A program made the translations under genes and the position numbers. Shown in pieces: positions 59,609 to 64,000 of a DNA stretch of 64,000 nt; within the stretch, counting starts at the first letter, position 1; every line of letters starts with the position of its first letter. This stretch comes from Gudongella sp034004165. Lineage in GTDB: Bacteria; Bacillota; Clostridia; Tissierellales; Tissierellaceae. Location of the stretch: assembly GCA_034004165.1 (NCBI GenBank), contig JAVEXI010000001.1:19493-83492 (forward strand), given 5' to 3'. A model generated the notes under the pieces. The model had not been told where the DNA came from. It saw only the letters and a program-made list of their open reading frames with translations, and ran no database searches.

Positions 59609-60865
59609 TTGTCAGTTTTGAAAGCTGAACACATTAAATTTTCATATTCAAAAGAACTTGTAGTCAACGATATCAGTATGGAGATTGACAACGGGGAGTT
59701 CGTGAGCATAATAGGACCTAATGGTTCTGGAAAGTCAACTTTGCTTAAAACACTTAATTATGTTTACACACCACTTGGTGGAGAAATAACGCTATTTAAA
59801 AGACCAATAAGCGATTATTCAAGGAGAGAAATCGCACAAAAAATAGCAATGGTACCCCAAGATACGGTGATAGACTTCGAGTTTACAGTTGAGGATGTGG
59901 TTATGATGGGAAGGCATCCTTTCAGTTCAAGGTTTTCCAAGGAAGACTCAAGAGACCATGAACTCGTCTACGAAGCCATGGAAAATACCAATGTTCTAAA
60001 CATAAGAGACAGGTATATTACAGAAATATCTGGCGGAGAGAGGCAAAGGGTGTTTATTGCAAAAGCTCTGGCTCAGGACACATCCATTATTCTACTTGAT
60101 GAACCGACTTCACATTTGGATATAAACCATCAGCTTGAAGTACTTGAACTGCTAAAATATTTAAATAGAGAAAGAGGGATTGCAATAGTTCTTGTAGTCC
60201 ATGACATAAATATGGCAGCCAGGTATTCAGACAGAATTCTATTGATGAAACAAGGAAGAATAATTTCCCAGGGAACCCCTGACGAGGTTATTACTCCCGA
60301 AAATATTAGAATAGCTTACGGAATAAATACAGCTGTTGAAAAAAATCCCTACACAGGACACATCGAAGTGACTCCTTTGGAAGTAACCAGACGGTTAGCA
60401 ACTGGTGCAAAAAAGATACATGTAATATGTGGTGGTGGATCAGGTGCAGAAATTATGAACAGGCTTCACATGGAAGGACACATCCTAAGTGTGGGCGTCA
60501 TAAATGTAGGAGACAGTGATTGGCAACATGCTAAAGCTTTGAGAATTGATTTAGTTGAAGAAAAGCCTTTTTCTGATATATCAGAAAAAGCTTCTAAGGA
60601 AGCAATGAAAAAAATACTTGATAGTGACTACATCGTTATATCAGATACGGCAATTGGCAGTGGAAATCTCTTAAATTTTAAGATTGTAAATTTAGCCATG
60701 GAATACGGTAAGAAAGCTTTACGGGTTACAAAGAAAACTGATCTGGAATCTGATTTTACAGGTGGAGAAGCATCGCTGCTATTGGAGTCCATGCGAAAAC
60801 TAGGAATGATAGAAGTACAGGATACAGAAGAACTTATCTCAGAGATTGAAAAAATAAGACCTTAA
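59609..60865 (+). CDS. btuD: Corrinoid ABC transporter ATPase with an extra C-terminal domain
   Basis: 418 residues from TTG 59609, placed about 8 bases after AGCAGG (GTG 59600 is less likely). The first 255 residues are a normal BtuD/FepC ATPase: Walker A GPNGSGKST, Q-loop VPQDT, signature ISGGERQRVFIAKALAQD, Walker B IILLDEPTSHLD, switch His VVHD. A linker and a separate domain of about 150 residues follow, starting KKIHVICGGGSGAEIMNRLHMEGHILSVGVINVGD, with a glycine-rich nucleotide-binding-like loop. This added domain is not needed for transport and I cannot name its activity. Confidence 0.9.
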   Translation: MSVLKAEHIKFSYSKELVVNDISMEIDNGEFVSIIGPNGSGKSTLLKTLNYVYTPLGGEITLFKRPISDYSRREIAQKIAMVPQDTVIDFEFTVEDVVMMGRHPFSSRFSKEDSRDHELVYEAMENTNVLNIRDRYITEISGGERQRVFIAKALAQDTSIILLDEPTSHLDINHQLEVLELLKYLNRERGIAIVLVVHDINMAARYSDRILLMKQGRIISQGTPDEVITPENIRIAYGINTAVEKNPYTGHIEVTPLEVTRRLATGAKKIHVICGGGSGAEIMNRLHMEGHILSVGVINVGDSDWQHAKALRIDLVEEKPFSDISEKASKEAMKKILDSDYIVISDTAIGSGNLLNFKIVNLAMEYGKKALRVTKKTDLESDFTGGEASLLLESMRKLGMIEVQDTEELISEIEKIRP

Positions 60866-60880
60866 TATTAGGGTCTTTTT
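60856..60880 (+). terminator. Terminator of the corrinoid transporter operon
   Basis: AAGACC (60856-60861) and GGTCTT (60872-60877) with a 10-base AT loop, then TTT; the hairpin includes the stop codon of the ATPase gene. Confidence 0.7.
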
Positions 60881-60901
60881 GTTTTATTTTGCTCTGTCTT
60901 G

Positions 60902-60910
60902 TGTTATATT
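60902..60910 (+). promoter_or_regulatory. Extended -10 promoter before the Cof-type phosphatase
   Basis: TGTTATATT (TG-N-TATATT), 21 bases before the start, giving a very short leader. Confidence 0.4.
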
Positions 60911-60931
60911 TAAGTTGTTGGGAGGGGGAAA

Positions 60932-61750
60932 ATGAGCATTAAACTTATAGCTATAGACATGGACGGGACTCTTTTAAATAAGAATAATGACCTGTCAGAT
61001 AGAAACAAAGATGCAATTAAAAGAGCAAAAAACAAAGGAATAGAAATTGTCATTGCCACAGGAAGAGTCTTAAAATCAGCTGAATTTTACGCAAAAGAGC
61101 TGGAGCTTTCAAGCTATATAGCAGCATGCAACGGCGCTATAGTCGTTGATGACAATTTAAATAAGATAATCGACAAGCCATTAAGTTTGGAAAAAGTAAA
61201 AGAAGTGACGAATCTCGGTTTAAAGGAAGACTTGTATTTCCATTTTTATAATGAAGATACTTTTTTTACTAAAACTTACGTAAAGGAAGTTGTCGACTAT
61301 TACAACTCTTCTACTGGAAAATTCCGAGGACAATCCGTCAGTATAAATCTTTATGACGAATTAAGTGAAGTGCTAAACAATAGGAAATTAAACGTTTATA
61401 AGATTATCTTTATAGATGAAAGTACTGATAAACTCACTGACTTCAGAAATAAATTGAGAGGCATCAATGGACTTGCACTTTCCAGCAGTTGGGATAACAA
61501 TATTGAAGTAATGGAAAACGGCGTATCAAAAGGTCTGGCAATCAAAGAGCTGAGTGAGAAACTTGGAATTAGTAGAGATGAGATTATGGCTATTGGAGAT
61601 AACGAAAATGACCTTTCAATGATTGAATTTGCTGGGCTTGGAGTAGCCATGGGAAATGCAAGTGATTTATTAAAAGGGAAAGCAGACTTTATATCTGATA
61701 CAAATGATAATGATGGAGTTGCAGTTGCAATCGAAAGATTTGCACTGTAG
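60932..61750 (+). CDS. Cof-type HAD-IIB phosphatase
   Basis: 272 residues with motif I LIAIDMDGTLLNKNNDLSDRN, motif II IATGR, and motifs III/IV KGLAIKELSEKLGISRDEIMAIGDNENDLSMIEFAGLGVAMGNA. Cof-type proteins hydrolyse sugar phosphates, FMN or PLP; substrate unknown. ATG with GGGAGGGGG upstream. Confidence 0.92.
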   Translation: MSIKLIAIDMDGTLLNKNNDLSDRNKDAIKRAKNKGIEIVIATGRVLKSAEFYAKELELSSYIAACNGAIVVDDNLNKIIDKPLSLEKVKEVTNLGLKEDLYFHFYNEDTFFTKTYVKEVVDYYNSSTGKFRGQSVSINLYDELSEVLNNRKLNVYKIIFIDESTDKLTDFRNKLRGINGLALSSSWDNNIEVMENGVSKGLAIKELSEKLGISRDEIMAIGDNENDLSMIEFAGLGVAMGNASDLLKGKADFISDTNDNDGVAVAIERFAL

Positions 61751-61760
61751 TGGGGGAATT

Positions 61761-62228
61761 ATGGCACTTAATATAGTTTTAGTGGAGCCCGAGATACCAC
61801 ATAATACGGGAAATATAGCAAGAACTTGCGCTCTGACAGGAACAAAACTGCATCTGGTTAGACCTCTTGGCTTTTCTGTTACTGACAAACATTTAAAAAG
61901 AGCAGGGCTTGATTATTGGCATTTAGTAGATATTTCTTATTATGATAGCTTTGATGAAGTTATTAACAGTAACCCAAATTCGAGGTTTTTCTATGCTACC
62001 ACAAAATCAAAACATAAATATACAGATATAAAATACTCTGATAGAGATTTTTTTGTGTTTGGGAAAGAGACACAAGGCCTGCCAGTTGCGTTGTTAAACA
62101 AATATTTTGATACTACAATTAGAATTCCAATGAGAAATGACATAAAAAGATCTTTAAATCTGTCTAATGCAGTAAATATAATACTCTATGAAGCACTTAG
62201 GCAGATTGATTTTCCATCTTTGGATTGA
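61761..62228 (+). CDS. trmL: tRNA (cytidine(34)-2'-O)-methyltransferase TrmL
   Basis: 155-residue SPOUT-fold enzyme that methylates the ribose of the wobble base of certain tRNA-Leu species. NIVLVEPEIPHNTGNIARTCALTGTKLHLVRPLGF, FGKETQGLP and the C-terminal RSLNLSNAVNIILYEALRQ are full TrmL motifs. ATG 61761 after GGGGGAATT; it begins 10 bases after the phosphatase gene. Confidence 0.95.
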   Translation: MALNIVLVEPEIPHNTGNIARTCALTGTKLHLVRPLGFSVTDKHLKRAGLDYWHLVDISYYDSFDEVINSNPNSRFFYATTKSKHKYTDIKYSDRDFFVFGKETQGLPVALLNKYFDTTIRIPMRNDIKRSLNLSNAVNIILYEALRQIDFPSLD

Positions 62229-62258
62229 TTTAATTTGTATACAGACATACCTGCGTTA

Positions 62259-62267
62259 TGTTAGAAT
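62259..62267 (+). promoter_or_regulatory. Extended -10 promoter of the Na/Pi cotransporter
   Basis: TGTTAGAAT (TG-N-TAGAAT), 36 bases before the ATG; TACAGA at 62240-62245 is a weak -35. Confidence 0.4.
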
Positions 62268-62302
62268 ATACTGGCGACTTGTAATCAAAGGAGGATAACA
62301 AT

Positions 62303-63910
62303 ATGGATTTGGCACTTCCAGTATTGGGAGGTCTAGGCTTGTTCCTGTACGGCATGAACATGATGGGTACAGGTTTGGAAAAGGCGGCAGGGAACAGGCT
62401 GAAAAGAATGATAGAGGCTCTGACTGCTAATAGATTTAAGGCTATATTGGTTGGAACTTTTGTCACTATGCTCATTCAAAGCAGTGGTGCTACCACAGTA
62501 ATGGTAGTTGGGTTTGTCAACGCAGGAATAATGACTTTACCTCAGGCTATTGGTGTAATTATGGGAGCTAATATAGGAACCACGATTACAGCACAGTTAA
62601 TAGCCTTTAAGCTGACTGACTATGCGCCATTGGCTGTTGCAATAGGTGTTGCTATATGGATAGCAGCTAAAAATAAGAAAGCAAAGACTTATGCTGAAAT
62701 CCTCATAGGTGTAGGTATATTGTTTATGGGGATGGATATGATGGGTAGTGGGCTAAATGATCTTGCCGATCTGAAGGCATTCGCTACATTGATGCAAAGC
62801 CTCAACCACCCTATACTCGGTATGTTGGCAGGTTTGATTATCACGACCATAGTAATGTCCAGTTCTGCCTCAGTTGGTCTATTGCAGGCGCTGGCTGGGC
62901 AGGGGTTTGTTAATATGTCAATGGCTTTTCCTATACTCTTTGGCGAGAACATAGGAGCTACATCAGTAACTCTAATCTCCAGTATTGGGGCAAATAAAAC
63001 CGCTAAAAGAGCTGCAATAATACACTTACTCATGAAAATAATAGGCACGGTAATATTTATGACCGTATTGAGATATCCGGTAGAAGCTTTTGTCGTAAAG
63101 TTGACTCCAGGAGATGCTGTAAGGCAGATAGCAAATGCACACACTGCATTTAATATAGTAAATTCCTTGATTTTATATCCTTTTATTTCGTGGATTGTTA
63201 AAGCTGCAGAGATACTTGTTCCCGGAGAAGATAAGGATGACATGACAGAATCAAAATATCTGGACAAGCGTATACTTGAAACTCCTTCAATTGCTTTAGG
63301 TCAGGCAGGCAGAGAGACAATCAGAATGGGACAGCTAGTTCTTGAAAACTTATCAGCCTGTAAGACTGTTATGCTAGAGGATAAAATAGATGGTGTTGAT
63401 GCAATATTTGCTCGTGAAAGGTCTATAAATAAGATCCAAAGGGAAATAACAGATTATCTTGTATTGCTTTCAAACGCTGCTCTGACAGAAGAACAACATA
63501 CAGATGTTAATGCAATGCTATATGTAATTGGGGATATAGAAAGAGTCGGAGACCACGTAGAAAACATAACCGAGCTAGCTCAGTTTAAATATGACAACAG
63601 TCTGTATTTTACACCTCAGGCAATAGAAGAGCTAAACGAAATGTTCAATGTTTGTGATGATGTATTCCGATCCTCTGTTGAAGCGTACAGAACGACAGAT
63701 GAGGGGCTTGCCAGACGTGTCCTTGAGCTTGAGGATGAAGTGGACAGGCTGGAGAAGCAAAATCGTGCGAATCATATTGACAGGCTGAACAAAATGCTTT
63801 GTAGTACAGGTTCAGGTATAGTGTTTTTGGATGTTATCAGTAACCTTGAGAGAGTATCTGATCATGCTAGCAATATTGCGATGTATGTATTAGATAAAAT
63901 TAAATATTAA
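62303..63910 (+). CDS. Na/Pi cotransporter family protein with PhoU-like domain
   Basis: 535 residues. Two repeats of the NptA/PNaS membrane core carry the duplicated QSS motifs (LIQSSGATTVMVVGFVNAG and IVMSSSASVGLLQALAGQ), with GANIGTTITAQL and GENIGATSVTLI. The C-terminal 180 residues form a PhoU-type helical domain (RSINKIQREITDYLVLLSN, IGDIERVGDHVENI, ISNLERVSDHASNIA). It takes up phosphate with sodium and may sense it through the PhoU part. ATG after AAAGGAGG. Confidence 0.94.
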   Translation: MDLALPVLGGLGLFLYGMNMMGTGLEKAAGNRLKRMIEALTANRFKAILVGTFVTMLIQSSGATTVMVVGFVNAGIMTLPQAIGVIMGANIGTTITAQLIAFKLTDYAPLAVAIGVAIWIAAKNKKAKTYAEILIGVGILFMGMDMMGSGLNDLADLKAFATLMQSLNHPILGMLAGLIITTIVMSSSASVGLLQALAGQGFVNMSMAFPILFGENIGATSVTLISSIGANKTAKRAAIIHLLMKIIGTVIFMTVLRYPVEAFVVKLTPGDAVRQIANAHTAFNIVNSLILYPFISWIVKAAEILVPGEDKDDMTESKYLDKRILETPSIALGQAGRETIRMGQLVLENLSACKTVMLEDKIDGVDAIFARERSINKIQREITDYLVLLSNAALTEEQHTDVNAMLYVIGDIERVGDHVENITELAQFKYDNSLYFTPQAIEELNEMFNVCDDVFRSSVEAYRTTDEGLARRVLELEDEVDRLEKQNRANHIDRLNKMLCSTGSGIVFLDVISNLERVSDHASNIAMYVLDKIKY

Positions 63911-63937
63911 ATAAATATTTTTTGCTTAAAATTTATA

Positions 63938-63966
63938 TTGACTGATTTAAAAATTGCGTATATAAT
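63938..63966 (+). promoter_or_regulatory. Promoter reading off the right edge
   Basis: TTGACT (63938-63943), 17-base spacer, perfect TATAAT (63961-63966). It should drive a gene beyond 64000. Confidence 0.8.
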
Positions 63967-64000
63967 GGATTTATAAAGTTGTTAAATATATAACAATAAC

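Noticed and set aside
62689..63267. 192-codon open frame opposite the Na/Pi cotransporter
   Set aside because: Antisense shadow of the membrane repeats of the real gene.
1..64000. Mobile elements, prophage, CRISPR arrays, rRNA operons
   Set aside because: No transposase, integrase, phage structural gene, spaced direct repeats or rRNA sequence was seen anywhere in the window.

Overview
The window is a dense, AT-rich, fully bacterial chromosomal segment. It has the gene order and content of a strictly anaerobic, amino-acid-fermenting member of the Clostridia (Firmicutes). Pointers to this are the tig-clpP-clpX-lon-ysxC cluster, cdaA-cdaR, buk/ptb next to a ferredoxin-linked 2-oxoacid oxidoreductase, a FabK-type fatty acid operon, rubrerythrin plus rubredoxin for peroxide defence, and strong GGAGG ribosome sites with many GTG/TTG starts. 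I cannot fix the genus from sequence alone. There are no insertion sequences, prophage genes, CRISPR arrays or rRNA genes; one tRNA-Leu(UAG) is present.

Layout. 1-1.5 kb: a multidrug-type ABC exporter running off the left edge. 1.8-6.3 kb: redox, iron and sulfur genes (small unknown protein, ferritin, ArsR-type regulator, CoA-disulfide-reductase-like flavoprotein, rubrerythrin). 6.4-8.2 kb: DUF5317 membrane protein and a CapA-like phosphoesterase. 8.3-10.3 kb: the c-di-AMP synthase CdaA and its partner CdaR. 10.3-16.7 kb: butyrate kinase, phosphotransbutyrylase, a second butyrate kinase, an unknown P-loop ATPase and a four-subunit 2-oxoacid:ferredoxin oxidoreductase. Together these could turn branched-chain or other 2-oxoacids into acyl-CoA, acyl phosphate, free acid and ATP. 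16.7-23.6 kb: the FASII genes, with fabZ and a FabK-like flavoprotein divergent from fabH-fabK-fabD-fabG-acpP-fabF. 23.7-27.4 kb: cca, glmM, degV and tRNA-Leu. 27.5-33.7 kb: trigger factor and ATP-dependent proteases. 33.8-57.3 kb: housekeeping genes (rubredoxin, typA, cls, pepT, a UvrD-type helicase, map, MATE, tdk, rodA, queG, kbl, ZIP transporter, nth, VanW). 57.3-60.9 kb: a cobalamin riboswitch controlling a BtuFCD-type corrinoid importer whose ATPase carries an extra C-terminal domain. 60.9-64 kb: HAD phosphatase, trmL and a Na/Pi cotransporter.

The most notable observation is in the CoA-disulfide-reductase-like gene. The 578-codon flavoprotein-rhodanese frame stops at 4841. TusA and DsrE domains continue in the -1 frame up to 5596, with no ATG, GTG or TTG start before the DsrE part. 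The junction is a canonical slippery heptamer G GGA AAG placed directly before the TAG stop, five bases upstream of a GC-rich hairpin. This looks like programmed -1 ribosomal frameshifting that yields a short form (578 aa) and a long form (830 aa). A one-base assembly error is the main alternative.

Other points worth following are a perfect 14-bp palindrome inside the arsR promoter, the doubled butyrate kinase around ptb with an uncharacterised P-loop protein, a riboswitch leader containing a tiny well-initiated reading frame, the extra domain on the corrinoid ATPase, and the recurrent use of extended -10 promoters.
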